This document shows positions 47,617 to 60,861 of a stretch of DNA of 64,000 nt, piece after piece. Source of the DNA: Mycolicibacterium komanii. GTDB taxonomy: Bacteria > Actinomycetota > Actinomycetes > Mycobacteriales > Mycobacteriaceae. The stretch is taken from NCBI RefSeq assembly GCF_001050035.1, contig NZ_CVTA01000002.1, positions 62,001 to 126,000 on the forward strand, given 5' to 3'. The translations under genes were made by a program, and so were the position numbers. Within the stretch, counting starts at the first letter, position 1; every line of letters starts with the position of its first letter. The notes under the pieces are model-generated. The model worked only from the letters and a program-made list of their open reading frames with translations. It had not been told where the DNA came from and made no database searches.

Positions 47617-49070
47617 ACGTTCTCCTCCTGTGCCGCAGTCTCGTTGCCCATGTCTTCGAGGTGTTTGCCCTTGGTCTCGGCGACGAATTTCCACACGAAG
47701 AAGAAGGACAGCACCGCGCAGAGCGCGTAGAAGCCGTAGGCGATACCGAGCGAGAAGTCACCGAGGGCGGGGAACGACGCCGTGATCGCACAGTTCGCCA
47801 GCCACTGCGCCGCGGCGGCGAGGCCGAGCGCGACGCCGCGGATGCGGTTGGGGAACATCTCACCGAGCAGCACCCAGACCACCGGCCCCCACGACATACC
47901 GAACGAAACCACGAACAGGTTCGCGGCCACCAGCGCGATGGGACCGGCGACGCCGCTCAGGTCGGGCTGACCGTCGACCACCGGCGCCGTGCCGAAGATG
48001 ATCGCCATCGTGCCGAGCGTTACCGCCATGCCCGTCGACCCGACCAACAGCAACGGCTTGCGCCCGACCTTGTCGATCAGCGCGATCGCGATCAGCGTGG
48101 TGACGATGTTCGTCACCGAAGTGATCACGGTGATGACGAACGCCTGTCCCTCGCCGAAACCGACGGCCTCCCACAGGACGTTCGAGTAATAGAAGATCAC
48201 GTTGATGCCGACGAACTGCTGGAACACCGAGAGCAACACACCCACCCAGACGATGCCGTAGAGCCCACCGGTGGGTTTGCGAAGGTCGCGCCACGACGGC
48301 GGCTTCTCCGATTTCACCGATTCCTTGATGCGCGAGATCGTGAGCTCGAGGTTCTTCTCCCCCAACAACTTTGTCAGCACTCGTCGCGCTTCCGGAATCC
48401 GGTATGTGGCAACGAGATAACGCGGCGACTCGGGGATAGTGAACGCCAGCCCGCCGTAGAGGACCGCGGGCACCGCCATCACGAGGAACATCCAGCGCCA
48501 GGCCTGCAGCCCCAACCAGAGTTCCTCGCGCGACCCGCCCGCAATGTGGGCCAGCAGGGCGTCGACGGCCAGCGACACGAAGATGCCGGTGACGATCGCG
48601 AGCTGTTGCAGTGAGCCCAACCGCCCGCGGATCCGTGGCGGGGAGGTCTCGGCGATGTAGGCCGGTGCGATGACCGATGCCACGCCCACGCCGAGACCAC
48701 CGACCACGCGGAACAGCCCGAACATCCAGACGTTCGCCGCCAGGCCGGTGCCGAAGGCGCTGATGAGGAACAGCAACGCGGCGATCTTCATCACCGACAG
48801 CCGGCCGATCTTGTCGGCGAGGCGGCCCGCGATGACCGCACCCAACGCCGCACCGATCAGCGCTGCGGCGACGGCGGCACCGGTCACCGCCTTCGCGGTC
48901 TGGAAGTGGTCCTCGACGGCGGACACGGCACCGTTGATGACCGCGCTGTCGTAACCGAACAACAGGCCGCCCAGTGCCGCCACGGACGCGATGAGGACGA
49001 CGCGGCCGCTGTGCTCGGATTCCTCGTAGTCCACGCCTGTCGAGTGATCACCGGCGGGTCCGTGCGTCAT
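47613..49070 (-). CDS. MFS sugar porter (GlcP-like)
   Basis: A 485-residue, 12-helix sugar/proton symporter. Sugar-porter signatures are all present: GGLLFGYDSAVINGA, RLADKIGR, PAYIAETSPPRIRGRL, FTIPESPRYL, QQFVGINVIFYYSN and DKVGRKPLL. It resembles actinobacterial GlcP glucose permeases, and a glcP gene near metH is remembered for M. smegmatis; the symbol is not assigned because specificity cannot be read from sequence. Start ATG 49070. The downstream FAD gene is coupled by overlap. Confidence 0.87.
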   Translation of the reverse strand: MTHGPAGDHSTGVDYEESEHSGRVVLIASVAALGGLLFGYDSAVINGAVSAVEDHFQTAKAVTGAAVAAALIGAALGAVIAGRLADKIGRLSVMKIAALLFLISAFGTGLAANVWMFGLFRVVGGLGVGVASVIAPAYIAETSPPRIRGRLGSLQQLAIVTGIFVSLAVDALLAHIAGGSREELWLGLQAWRWMFLVMAVPAVLYGGLAFTIPESPRYLVATYRIPEARRVLTKLLGEKNLELTISRIKESVKSEKPPSWRDLRKPTGGLYGIVWVGVLLSVFQQFVGINVIFYYSNVLWEAVGFGEGQAFVITVITSVTNIVTTLIAIALIDKVGRKPLLLVGSTGMAVTLGTMAIIFGTAPVVDGQPDLSGVAGPIALVAANLFVVSFGMSWGPVVWVLLGEMFPNRIRGVALGLAAAAQWLANCAITASFPALGDFSLGIAYGFYALCAVLSFFFVWKFVAETKGKHLEDMGNETAAQEENV

Positions 49071-49127
49071 GTGAGACCTTTCCCCAGCGTCGCGTGATGG
49101 ACGTCACATTCAATCACAGACCGGTGA

Positions 49128-49811
49128 TCAGGCGGTGCGTTCCCCGGGGGTCGTCATCAGTTCGGAATGGACGCGACGTAGGTCCGCGGGGCGCAGTCCG
49201 GCGAGCGAGGAAATCTGTCGCCGCCGCGGGCCGGTGGGCACCGCTACGTCGTTGGGCACCACCAGCACCGGGCATCCGGCGCCCTCGGCGGCCGCAGTGC
49301 CGGTGACCGAGTCCTCGATCGCCAGACAGGCACCCGGATCGAGGCCCAGCAGCGCCGCCGCACGCTCGTAGACGAAGGGCGCGGGTTTGCCGCGAACTAC
49401 CTCGTCACCGCACACCGTCACCGAGAAGTAGTGTGCGCCAATGCTGCTCAGCGCGCGATCGGTCAACGTGCGCAGAGTGTTGGTGACCAGAGCCATCGGA
49501 ACTGCCTCTGCGGCAAGCTCTTCCAGCAATTCCCGCGCGCCGTCGCACCACGGCAGGCCCTCGTCGAACAGCTCGGCGGTGTAATCGTGCAGCCACCGGC
49601 TCGATTCGGCCATCGCGCGTGGATCCGGATCGAGCCCGAGGTCGGTGTACACCGTCGCGATGGTGTCCTCGGCCGAACCGCCGACCATCGATTCGCGCAC
49701 CCGCGGAGTCAGCTCACCGCCCAGTTCGGTGTAGAGCGCCGCAAGCGATATGTCCCACAGCTTTTCGGAATCGACAAGGGTGCCGTCCATATCGAACAGG
49801 ACGGCTCTCAT
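49128..49811 (-). CDS. HAD-superfamily phosphatase
   Basis: A 227-residue HAD hydrolase, subclass I. Motif I FDMDGTLVDSE (nucleophile Asp), motif II VTNTLR, motif III Lys in RGKPAPFVYE and motif IV AIEDSVTG. The cap domain and length suggest a beta-phosphoglucomutase or sugar-phosphatase-like enzyme. Start ATG 49811, five bases after the metH stop, same strand, so probably cotranscribed. Substrate unknown. Confidence 0.88.
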   Translation of the reverse strand: MRAVLFDMDGTLVDSEKLWDISLAALYTELGGELTPRVRESMVGGSAEDTIATVYTDLGLDPDPRAMAESSRWLHDYTAELFDEGLPWCDGARELLEELAAEAVPMALVTNTLRTLTDRALSSIGAHYFSVTVCGDEVVRGKPAPFVYERAAALLGLDPGACLAIEDSVTGTAAAEGAGCPVLVVPNDVAVPTGPRRRQISSLAGLRPADLRRVHSELMTTPGERTA

Positions 49812-49816
49812 GGTGC

Positions 49817-53566
<3,750 letters not shown>

Positions 53567-53571
53567 GTGCG

Positions 53572-53668
53572 CTCCTTCCGGTTAGGAAGGCGTCCTTGCT
53601 TTCTGCCGAGCGTGGCGGCTACCGAGTGGGAACCGAGTTCCTCGAGTAACCGTTGCAACGCCTCTCGA
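53572..53668 (-). promoter_or_regulatory. metH leader resembling an S-adenosylhomocysteine riboswitch
   Basis: Read on the coding strand, TCGAGAGGCGTTGCAACG (53649-53666) resembles the conserved 5' part of SAH riboswitches (CGAG, P1 strand, then TGCAA). The P1 partner ACGCCT (53588-53593) pairs with AGGCGT (53658-53663) and is preceded by AAGG, near the conserved 3' AACG. CCTTCC (53585-53590) can instead pair with GGAAGG (53574-53579), hiding the ribosome site. The two pairings share bases and exclude each other, so ligand binding would free the site, an ON switch. The pseudoknot region fits only partly. No cobalamin box was found. Confidence 0.42.
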
Positions 53669-53686
53669 CCAGGAAAGTCTACGTTG

Positions 53687-53996
53687 TCATCCGATCGACG
53701 TGTGGACGCCCATCTCGTCGCGGCGATCGGGCTGACCCGCTCGGCGAAACGCGCCTTCGAGTAAGCGCTGGCGGATCTTGTCGGCAAAGTCGTCGACACC
53801 GTGGTCAACCAACTTGCCGCCGACCGTATTTCGCCCCGGTGACGGCGGAACAGGTTTCGTTCGGCAACTCGAAGGCGTCGACGTCGCGACCGGCTGCCGC
53901 CGGCCGGGTACGCATCGCGCCGACACCGACCATGGCCCGCGCCGCGGAGGCGTCGAGCAAAGCGGTGTCGTGCACGAGAACGTCTAGGGCAGCCAC
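53687..53996 (-). pseudogene. Possible frameshifted small gene upstream of metH
   Basis: Two short leftward frames abut: GTG 53996 onward reads AALDVLVHDTALLDAS and continues to DVDAFELPNETCSAVTGAKYG, and a second frame from about 53820 to 53687 reads KLVDHGVDDFADKIRQRLLE. Both have mostly G/C third positions, and a single-base change near 53820-53826 would join them into a protein of about 100 residues. I recognise no family. It may be a decayed gene, a sequencing error, or coincidence. Confidence 0.35.
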
Positions 53997-54077
53997 GGAT
54001 CCAGGGTAGTCGGCAGATCAAATCAGCTCGTGTGGCGATGGCGCTCCTACCCGCCCCGAAGGGCTTACGCTGGCTTC

Positions 54078-54968
54078 GTGACCTTGTCGGATGCCAGCGG
54101 CTTCAAGTCGCCCGACCTGCCCGAACTGACCAACACCATCGTCGTCGCGGCGTTCGAGGGCTGGAACGACGCGGGTGATGCGGCCAGCGATGCGGTGGAG
54201 CACCTCGACGCCATCTGGGAGGCCGAGACGATCGTCGAGATCGACGACGAGGCCTACTACGACTACCAGGTGAACCGGCCGGTGATCAGGCAGGTCGACG
54301 GGGTCACGCGGGAGCTGGTGTGGCCATCGATGCGGATTTCGCACTGCCGCCCGCCCGGATCGGACCGCGACATCGTGCTGATGCACGGCGTCGAGCCCAA
54401 TATGCGGTGGCGCACGTTCTGCTCGGAGCTGTTGGCCATCGCCGACAAGCTCAACGTGCAGACCGTCGTCATCCTCGGCGCCCTGCTGGCCGACACGCCG
54501 CATACGCGGCCGGTGCCGGTGTCGGGCGCGGCCTACTCGTCGGACTCCGCGAAGGTCTTCGGCCTGGAGGAGACGCGGTACGAGGGCCCGACCGGTATCG
54601 CCGGCGTGTTCCAGGACGCGTGCGTACAGGCCGGGATCCCCGCGGTGACGTTCTGGGCCGCGGTCCCCCACTACGTCTCCCAGCCGCCGAATCCGAAGGC
54701 GACGGTGGCGCTGCTGCGGCGCGTCGAGGACGTGCTCGACATCGAGGTGCCGCTGGCCGATCTGCCGACCGCCGCCGAGGAGTGGGAGCAGGCGGTCTCG
54801 GAGATGACCGCCGAGGACGACGAGATCGCCGAGTACGTGCAGTCGCTCGAGGAACGCGGCGACGCCGAGGTCGACATGACCGAGGCGCTCGGCAAGATCG
54901 ACGGCGACGCGCTGGCCGCCGAGTTCGAGCGCTACCTGCGCCGCCGCGGCCCCGGCTTCCGGGGATAG
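54078..54968 (+). CDS. PAC2-family protein (Rv2125-like)
   Basis: A 296-residue PAC2 protein, related to proteasome assembly chaperone 2 of eukaryotes. Landmarks: IVVAAFEGWNDAGDAASDAV, TVVILGALLADTPHTRPVPV and PAVTFWAAVPHYVSQPP. The last 80 residues are acidic and helical. The M. tuberculosis counterpart Rv2125 has a solved structure but no firm role. Start GTG 54078. It ends with no spacer at the convergent DUF1254 gene. Confidence 0.9.
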   Translation: MTLSDASGFKSPDLPELTNTIVVAAFEGWNDAGDAASDAVEHLDAIWEAETIVEIDDEAYYDYQVNRPVIRQVDGVTRELVWPSMRISHCRPPGSDRDIVLMHGVEPNMRWRTFCSELLAIADKLNVQTVVILGALLADTPHTRPVPVSGAAYSSDSAKVFGLEETRYEGPTGIAGVFQDACVQAGIPAVTFWAAVPHYVSQPPNPKATVALLRRVEDVLDIEVPLADLPTAAEEWEQAVSEMTAEDDEIAEYVQSLEERGDAEVDMTEALGKIDGDALAAEFERYLRRRGPGFRG

Positions 54969-56402
54969 CTACACCTTGACGGCCTGGGGCGGCTTCCAGG
55001 TGCCGTTGAGCGCGTCGGGCTTGGGCCAGTACAGCCGCATGATCATCTGGAACGGCCCCTTCGGGGCGGGCAACCAGTTCGCCTCCTTGCCGGGGCCGGG
55101 CGAGGAGCTCTGCACATAGATCGTGTAGCCGCCGTCGGGGTCGGGCACCAGGCTGGTCAGCATCGGCGAGTTGATCAGATACCGCTGGATCGGGTTCTCG
55201 ACGAGCAGGCTCTGCGGCATCCCGTACATCGTCAGCGACCAGAACGCGTTGACCGGCGGCAGCTGACCCGACGGGAGCTTGACGACGTAGTTGTTGGCGC
55301 CCGTCAGCGGTGCACCGGTCGAATCGTTGCCGATGCCCGGGTACAGCGCCTCGGCGGCGGTGTTGCCGAAGATCCCGAACACCGCGCCGGCCATCCGGTA
55401 CAGGTAGTTGCCCTTCAGATCGGCGGCGGTACCGAAGAACTGCGCCGAACCGACCTCACCCGTCTCGATCTTGTCCTTCTTCAGCTTGTCCAGCTCGGCC
55501 CACGCGTCGGCCATACCGCCCTCGACGGCCGCCCGCATCTCGGGCGAGAGTTCGTCGGCCTCGTAGTCACCCTCGGGCCCGATTCCGAGCCTGGCGAGCC
55601 GTTCGCGGAGCCCTCGCTCCTCGGGCAGCGTGGGAGCGGTCCGCAGCGTGAACCCCAGGATCTCGAAGAACTGCGGCGACGTCCGCTGCTGGTCCGGAGT
55701 CAACGGCGGCACGAAATCGATCGGCGGGGCCGGTGCAGGGGCCGGCCGGTTCAGATACACCGACAGCGGAGTCGCCTGATAGCCGGCCTGAATCCGCTTG
55801 ACGTTCTCGAGATCCGACGGGCCGAACAACTGCGTGCGGTAGATCACCGACGCGAGTTCGGTGTCGAAGCGGATCACCTCGTCGATGCCCTCGGGCTTCT
55901 CACCCGTCCAGTCCGGGCCCGCCACAAGGTACTTGCCGCCGCCGTTTCCCGTGGTGCGGCTGCCGACGTAGGCGACGTTGTACGTGTAGCCGTCGATGAA
56001 CTGTAGCGAGTAATAGCGGTCCTGTTCGACCGGCGGGACGGTCAGCACCAGCGGCTCGGTGCGCAGATCCAACCCCAGCATCGAGTACGGCGTATCGGCG
56101 TTGGGCGTCTGCACCGCCTTGTCCTCGGGCGTGTAAAGCCTTGCCTCGTTGTGGATTTCGTTGAAGCCGCCCTTGTACTCCGGGCTCTCCTTGTTGACGA
56201 AGTACGAGTACCGGATCCGATAGCTGTCGACCAGCGGGAAGCCGTAGATGTAGGCCTCCTTGGCGATCGCCCTGGCCTGCTCGGGGCTCACCGCCGCATC
56301 ACCCGCCGGCGGCGGCGCAGGTGTCGTGGTCTCCTCCGAATCGGTTGCGCCGCAAGCGGCCAGCAGTGTGGCGGCCACCAGCACCGCGATCCGTCGGATC
56401 AA
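54969..56402 (-). CDS. DUF1254/DUF1214 lipoprotein
   Basis: A 477-residue exported lipoprotein. The signal IRRIAVLVAATLLAACG carries a lipobox LAAC; then DUF1254 (AYIYGFPLVDSYRIRYSYFV, VQTPNADTPYSMLGLDLR) and C-terminal DUF1214 (NAFWSLTMYGMPQSLLVENP, IYVQSSSPG). Start TTG 56402 overlaps the SDR stop as TTGA and places the signal peptide correctly. The enzymatic role is unknown; relatives occur beside steroid or hydrocarbon metabolism genes. Confidence 0.87.
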   Translation of the reverse strand: MIRRIAVLVAATLLAACGATDSEETTTPAPPPAGDAAVSPEQARAIAKEAYIYGFPLVDSYRIRYSYFVNKESPEYKGGFNEIHNEARLYTPEDKAVQTPNADTPYSMLGLDLRTEPLVLTVPPVEQDRYYSLQFIDGYTYNVAYVGSRTTGNGGGKYLVAGPDWTGEKPEGIDEVIRFDTELASVIYRTQLFGPSDLENVKRIQAGYQATPLSVYLNRPAPAPAPPIDFVPPLTPDQQRTSPQFFEILGFTLRTAPTLPEERGLRERLARLGIGPEGDYEADELSPEMRAAVEGGMADAWAELDKLKKDKIETGEVGSAQFFGTAADLKGNYLYRMAGAVFGIFGNTAAEALYPGIGNDSTGAPLTGANNYVVKLPSGQLPPVNAFWSLTMYGMPQSLLVENPIQRYLINSPMLTSLVPDPDGGYTIYVQSSSPGPGKEANWLPAPKGPFQMIMRLYWPKPDALNGTWKPPQAVKV

Positions 56403-57277
56403 CGCTTTTCCAGCGCTTCGGTGCGCGCGCTCATCGACCGGCCCAGCGCCGCGACCTCGGCGTCCATCTTCGGCAGCAGTTCGGGTACCGCCTTGAGCGA
56501 GGCGCGCTCCCCCAGCCGCGAAGACAGCAGCGGCTTGAGCCAACGCATCAGGCCGACGAAGCGGGGGCAGTTGATCTGCCGTTTGCGCTCCTCGATGCCT
56601 TTGACGAACAACTCCCCGCACTCGCGCACCGACGTGGTCTTGCCCAGCGGGCCCGGCAGGGCGTCGAGCATCGCGCGGGCGCTCGGCAGGTCCGACCGGC
56701 TCTCCTGCACCAGCGGGGTGTCGATCCAGAGCATGTGTGCCGACCCGACGTCGACGCCGCGGTGCGCCACCTCGAGGCGCAACGCGTTGGCGAAGTGCTC
56801 CACCGCCGCCTTGGACGCGTCGTAGGGGGCCATGCCGGCCGAGGCCGCATAGGCGGCCGCAGAGGACACGATCAGCACGTAGCCGCGGCGCTCGATCACC
56901 GACGGCAGCGCGGCCCGAACGGTGTGGAAGACGCCGACGACGTTGACGTCGATCAGCGTGCGGAACGCCACCGGGTCGACCTGCAGCACCGACCCGTACG
57001 TCGCGATGCCCGCGTTGGCCATCACGATGTCGATGCCGCCGAACCGCTCGACGCCCTTGGCGACGGCGGCCTCCATCGCGGCCAGATCCCGCACGTCGGC
57101 GACGGCGGTGACCACGCCCTCGTTGCCGAACCGCGCGGCGACCTCGTCCAGACGTTTCCCGTCCAGGTCGGTCAGCACCAACTTCGCGCCCTTGCCGTGC
57201 AGGCGACGGGCGACCTCTTCGCCGATACCGTTCGCCCCGCCGGTGATGAGGACGACTTTGCCGTTCACAGAAGCCAT
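56399..57277 (-). CDS. Short-chain dehydrogenase/reductase (Rv2129c-like)
   Basis: A 292-residue SDR with cofactor motif LITGGANGIGEEVA, NAG in VMANAGIATYG, catalytic Ser in VSSAAAY and YDASK. The C-terminal extension of about 70 residues (FVGLMRWLKPLLSSRL) is like membrane-associated mycobacterial SDRs. Start ATG 57277. It is coupled to the DUF1254 lipoprotein gene downstream. Substrate unknown. Confidence 0.87.
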   Translation of the reverse strand: MASVNGKVVLITGGANGIGEEVARRLHGKGAKLVLTDLDGKRLDEVAARFGNEGVVTAVADVRDLAAMEAAVAKGVERFGGIDIVMANAGIATYGSVLQVDPVAFRTLIDVNVVGVFHTVRAALPSVIERRGYVLIVSSAAAYAASAGMAPYDASKAAVEHFANALRLEVAHRGVDVGSAHMLWIDTPLVQESRSDLPSARAMLDALPGPLGKTTSVRECGELFVKGIEERKRQINCPRFVGLMRWLKPLLSSRLGERASLKAVPELLPKMDAEVAALGRSMSARTEALEKR

Positions 57278-57327
57278 GGGCGACAACGTACCCCGCGCGA
57301 AGGGAGCGCGGGCAGGGTCTCGCCGTT

Positions 57328-58566
57328 CTACAGCCGAATGCCCAGCAGCGCGTCCACGGCGGTGGCCACCGTGTGCCCGGCCTGGCGATCGTGCCCGCCG
57401 TAGCTCAGCGCGTCGGTGGCCCAACCGTCCAGCGCGGCAAGTGCTTTCGGGGTGTCGAGATCGTCGGCCAGGTACCGGCGGACCCGGTTCACCACGTCGG
57501 TCGCGTCGGGGGCGGCAGGCAGCGCCACCGCCGTACGCCACCGGCCCAGCCGTTCGACCGCCTCGGCGAGCACGTCGTCGCTCCAATACCGGTCGGCACG
57601 GTAATGCCCGGCGAACAGCCCGAGCCGGATCGCCGCCGGGTCGACACCCTCGGCACGCAGCCGCGACACCAGCACCAGGTTCCCGCGGCTCTTGCTCATC
57701 TTGTGGCCGTCCCAGCCGATCATGCCGGCGTGCACGTAGTGACGCGCGAATCTCCGCTCGCCGGTGACGGATTCGGCGTGGGCGGCTGAGAACTCGTGGT
57801 GCGGGAAGATGAGGTCGCTGCCGCCGCCCTGGATGTCGAGGTCGGTGCCGATGCGGCTCAACGCGATCGCGGCGCATTCCACGTGCCACCCGGGCCGCCC
57901 CGGCCCGAACGGCGAGGGCCAGCTCGGCTCCCCCGGCCGCTGCGCGCGCCACAACAGCGCGTCGAGTTCGTCACCCTTGCCGGGTCTGTCGGGGTCGCCG
58001 CCGCGTTCGGCGAACAGTCGGCGCATGGTGTCGCGGTCGTATCCGGACTCGTAGCCGAACTGGGTGGTGGCGTCGGCGCGGAAGTACACGTCGGGGTACT
58101 CGGCGTCCTCGACGACGTAGGCGGCACCGGATGCCAGCAGCTTCTCGACGATCTCGATGACCTCGGCGATGGCCTCGGTCGCGGCGACGTAGTCGTGCGG
58201 CGGCAGCACCCGCAGCGCCGCCATGTCCTCGCGGAACAGCTCGGTCTCCCGGTCGGCGAGCTCGCGCCAGTCGATGCCGTCGCGTTGCGCGCGTTCGAAG
58301 AGCGGGTCGTCGACGTCGGTGATGTTCTGCACGTAGCGCACCTGGTGGCCCGAATCCAGCCAGACGCGGTGGACGAGGTCGAACGCCAGGTAGGTCGCGG
58401 CGTGACCGAGGTGCGTCGCGTCGTAGGGCGTGATTCCGCAGACGTACATCGTGGCCGTCTCGCCAGAGCTGACGGGGCGGACCTGTCGGTCGGCGCTGTC
58501 GTAGAGACGCAGCTGGGGTCCGCGGCCCGGCAGCGCCGGGACGACGGGAGCCGGCCACGAATTCAT
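57328..58566 (-). CDS. mshC: Cysteine:glucosaminyl-inositol ligase (mycothiol synthesis)
   Basis: MshC (412 aa) ligates cysteine to GlcN-inositol in mycothiol synthesis, using ATP. It derives from cysteinyl-tRNA synthetase: [20 protein letters not shown] contains the zinc Cys43 and the HIGH-like motif, and KMSKSRGNL is the KMSKS loop; the tRNA-binding C-terminal domain is absent. Start ATG 58566 gives [14 protein letters not shown] and the standard length. Confidence 0.96.
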   Translation of the reverse strand: MNSWPAPVVPALPGRGPQLRLYDSADRQVRPVSSGETATMYVCGITPYDATHLGHAATYLAFDLVHRVWLDSGHQVRYVQNITDVDDPLFERAQRDGIDWRELADRETELFREDMAALRVLPPHDYVAATEAIAEVIEIVEKLLASGAAYVVEDAEYPDVYFRADATTQFGYESGYDRDTMRRLFAERGGDPDRPGKGDELDALLWRAQRPGEPSWPSPFGPGRPGWHVECAAIALSRIGTDLDIQGGGSDLIFPHHEFSAAHAESVTGERRFARHYVHAGMIGWDGHKMSKSRGNLVLVSRLRAEGVDPAAIRLGLFAGHYRADRYWSDDVLAEAVERLGRWRTAVALPAAPDATDVVNRVRRYLADDLDTPKALAALDGWATDALSYGGHDRQAGHTVATAVDALLGIRL

Positions 58567-58624
58567 AGTCTCGACTTTAGGCATCGACTTCACCGACATC
58601 GCGGGCGGCCATTTCATTCCCGGT

Positions 58625-59404
58625 TCAGTGCCGCCATCGGTTCCGGTACGCCGCCAGGATCTCCTCCAGCAGCGGTTCGCGCAGTTCCGGCCGGCACATC
58701 AACAGGTCGGGCAGGTAGGGGTCGCGCCGGTTGTAGATCAGCTCCGAACCGTCCAGGCGCGACGCGTGCAGGCCCGCGGCCTGCACCACCCCGGCGGGCG
58801 CGGCGGAGTCCCACTCCCACTGACCGCCGGCGTGCAGGTAGGCGTCGACGTCGCCGCGCACCACGGCCATCGCCTTGGCGCCGGCCGACCCGATCCGGAC
58901 CAGCTGGATGTCCATCCGGTCGCGCAGCCACCACAGCACCGGCGGCGGCCGGTTGGCGCTCGCCGTGATGAGGATCGGACCCTCGGTGCGCGGTGGCGGC
59001 GGGGTGACGGTGTCGGTGCGGTAGACCTCGTTGCGGGCGGGCAGCGCGACCGCGGCGTCGGTGATGCGCCCGTTGGGGCTGCCGTCGCGGCGCCACAGCG
59101 CGATGTGAACGGCCCAGTCCGTCCGTCGCGGCATCGAGAACTCGTGGGTGCCGTCGACCGGATCGACGATCCAGACCCGGTCGGCGTCCACGCGCGACAG
59201 GTCGTCGACGGCCTCTTCGGAGAGCACGTGGTCGTCGGGCCGCGCCGCGCGGAGCCGGTCGAGGATCAGCTTGTTGGCGAGCTTGTCCCCGGTGTCGCCG
59301 AGGTCGTAGGGGTCGTAGAAGCCCACCTGCTCGCGGACCTTCAGCAGCATCTCACCCGCCTCGGCGGCCACCTCGGCGGCCAGCGCCGCATCGGTCAGGC
59401 TCAT
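58625..59404 (-). CDS. cysQ: 3'-phosphoadenosine-5'-phosphate phosphatase
   Basis: CysQ (259 aa), a lithium-sensitive Mg-dependent phosphatase of the inositol monophosphatase fold that recycles PAP from sulfate assimilation. Metal-binding motifs [13 protein letters not shown] and [14 protein letters not shown] are present, with the Glu in LSEEAVDDL. It corresponds to Rv2131c. Start ATG 59404. The mshC gene follows on the same strand, pairing two sulfur-metabolism genes. Confidence 0.93.
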   Translation of the reverse strand: MSLTDAALAAEVAAEAGEMLLKVREQVGFYDPYDLGDTGDKLANKLILDRLRAARPDDHVLSEEAVDDLSRVDADRVWIVDPVDGTHEFSMPRRTDWAVHIALWRRDGSPNGRITDAAVALPARNEVYRTDTVTPPPPRTEGPILITASANRPPPVLWWLRDRMDIQLVRIGSAGAKAMAVVRGDVDAYLHAGGQWEWDSAAPAGVVQAAGLHASRLDGSELIYNRRDPYLPDLLMCRPELREPLLEEILAAYRNRWRH

Positions 59405-59452
59405 CAGGTCAGTATCACCAACGGGTCCCTGACCGGCGCGACAGGCTCGGCG

Positions 59453-60286
59453 TCAGAACGCCGGCCACGGGATCGGGCGGCGACGATCGGGGCCGGGCAT
59501 CACCGGATCGGTGAGCAGCGCAACGGTTCTGGCGAGCAGCGCGGCGATCTCCCGTTCGGTGATGAGCGGGCTCAGCTCGTCGGCGAGCCCATCTCGCAGC
59601 TGGTCGCGCAGTGCGGCCACCGATTCGAGCGTCTGGTCCTCGACGGGTTTACCGGCCCAACCCCACAGCACCGTGCGCAGCTTGTCCTCGACGTGCAGCG
59701 TCACCCCGTGGTCGACGCCGTACACGCGCCCGTCCACCCCGGACAGGATGTGGCCACCCTTGCGGTCGGCGTTGTTGACCAGCACGTCGAACACGGCCAT
59801 CCGGCGCAGCCGGTCGTCGTCGGCGTGCACCAGGGTGACCTCGTCGCCCGCGTAGTCGTAGGCCTGGAGGATCGGCAGAAAGCCGGGCGGGATGCGGCCC
59901 GCCGGAAGCAGATCGACGAGATCCGGACCCGACGGGCGTTCGTCGTCCACCTCGTCGCCCGGCTGGTCGACCCACAGCTGCACCATGCCCTCGCCCGCGG
60001 GCCCCTCGCGAATGATGGTGTAGGGCACGATGTTCCAACCCAGGGCGGCCGATACCAGGTACGCGCCGCGCTCACGGCCGGCCAGCGTGCCGTCGGGGAA
60101 GTCCCACAGCGGTGCCTCGCCCGCGACCGGCTTGTAGACGCAATGCACTTGCTGCTCTCCGAGATTCGCCTCGCACAGGAACGTCGCGTTGCTCGCCGAG
60201 CGGATACGTCCGATGACGGTCAACTCGCCGCTGCGCAGCACCTCTTCCCGGACGGCGTCGGACCCGCCGTCAGATGTCGATGTCAT
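59453..60286 (-). CDS. SCO1664-family kinase-like protein
   Basis: A 277-residue actinobacterial protein with a PI3/4-kinase-like catalytic segment: ADDDRLRRMAVFDVLVNNAD, RKGGHIL and VYGVDHGVTLH, which resemble the catalytic Asp-Asn and metal Asp motifs. N-terminal VIGRIRSASNATFLCEA and CVYKPVAGE would form the nucleotide lobe with a Lys. Substrate unknown. Start ATG 60286 overlaps the upstream gene by 17 bases. M. tuberculosis Rv2133c occupies this position. Confidence 0.82.
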   Translation of the reverse strand: MTSTSDGGSDAVREEVLRSGELTVIGRIRSASNATFLCEANLGEQQVHCVYKPVAGEAPLWDFPDGTLAGRERGAYLVSAALGWNIVPYTIIREGPAGEGMVQLWVDQPGDEVDDERPSGPDLVDLLPAGRIPPGFLPILQAYDYAGDEVTLVHADDDRLRRMAVFDVLVNNADRKGGHILSGVDGRVYGVDHGVTLHVEDKLRTVLWGWAGKPVEDQTLESVAALRDQLRDGLADELSPLITEREIAALLARTVALLTDPVMPGPDRRRPIPWPAF

Positions 60287-60857
60287 CGTCGGACTCGGCG
60301 AAGGCGCCGCGCCGATAGCCGTTGGTACGCACGCAGATGTGCCCCTCCGGGTCCAGCGGCTCGTCACACAGCGGACAGGGCGGCCGGCCTGCCGAGATGA
60401 CCCGGTTGGAGCGCGTCGCGAACTCGCGGGCGGACTCCGGCGTGAGGAACACGCGCACCGCGTCGGGGCCCTCTTCCGCGTCGTCGAGCACCACCGATGC
60501 GTCGAATTCGGTCTCCGTCACCGCGAGGAGTTCGACGACCACCGTCTGCGCCTCGGAGTCCCAGCCGAGTCCCATCGTGCCGACCCGGAATTCCGCGTCG
60601 ACGGGGGTGATCAGCGGGCTGAGGTCTTCGACCTCACCGGTGTCGGGTGGGATCGGTGTGCCGAACCGGCGGTTGATCTCGAGCAGCAGCGCGGCAATCC
60701 GCTCGGCGAGCACGGCCACCTGTTGCTTCTCCAGAATCACCGAGACGACGCGCTTGTCGTGTACGGCCTGGAGGTAGAACGTGCGGTTGCCGGGTTGGCC
60801 GACGGTCCCGGCCACGAAGCGGTCGGGTGTGCGGAAGACGTGGATTGCGCGGGGCAT
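60270..60857 (-). CDS. DUF3090-family protein with Cys cluster
   Basis: A 195-residue conserved actinobacterial protein (Rv2134c-like, DUF3090). It begins PRAIHVFRTPDRFVAGTVG and ends with a zinc-ribbon-like CPLCDEPLDPEGHIC. It always occurs with the kinase-like gene and a histidine phosphatase, suggesting a shared pathway, not yet defined. Start ATG 60857, preceded by a duplicated ribosome-site unit. Confidence 0.85.
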   Translation of the reverse strand: MPRAIHVFRTPDRFVAGTVGQPGNRTFYLQAVHDKRVVSVILEKQQVAVLAERIAALLLEINRRFGTPIPPDTGEVEDLSPLITPVDAEFRVGTMGLGWDSEAQTVVVELLAVTETEFDASVVLDDAEEGPDAVRVFLTPESAREFATRSNRVISAGRPPCPLCDEPLDPEGHICVRTNGYRRGAFAESDDDIDI

Positions 60858-60861
60858 AGCA

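Noticed and set aside
44644..47730. Plus-strand open frame of 1028 codons across hisG, hisE and the FAD dehydrogenase gene
   Set aside because: It is a high-GC shadow: Arg/His/Gly-rich, no domain, and fully overlaid by well-recognised genes on the other strand.
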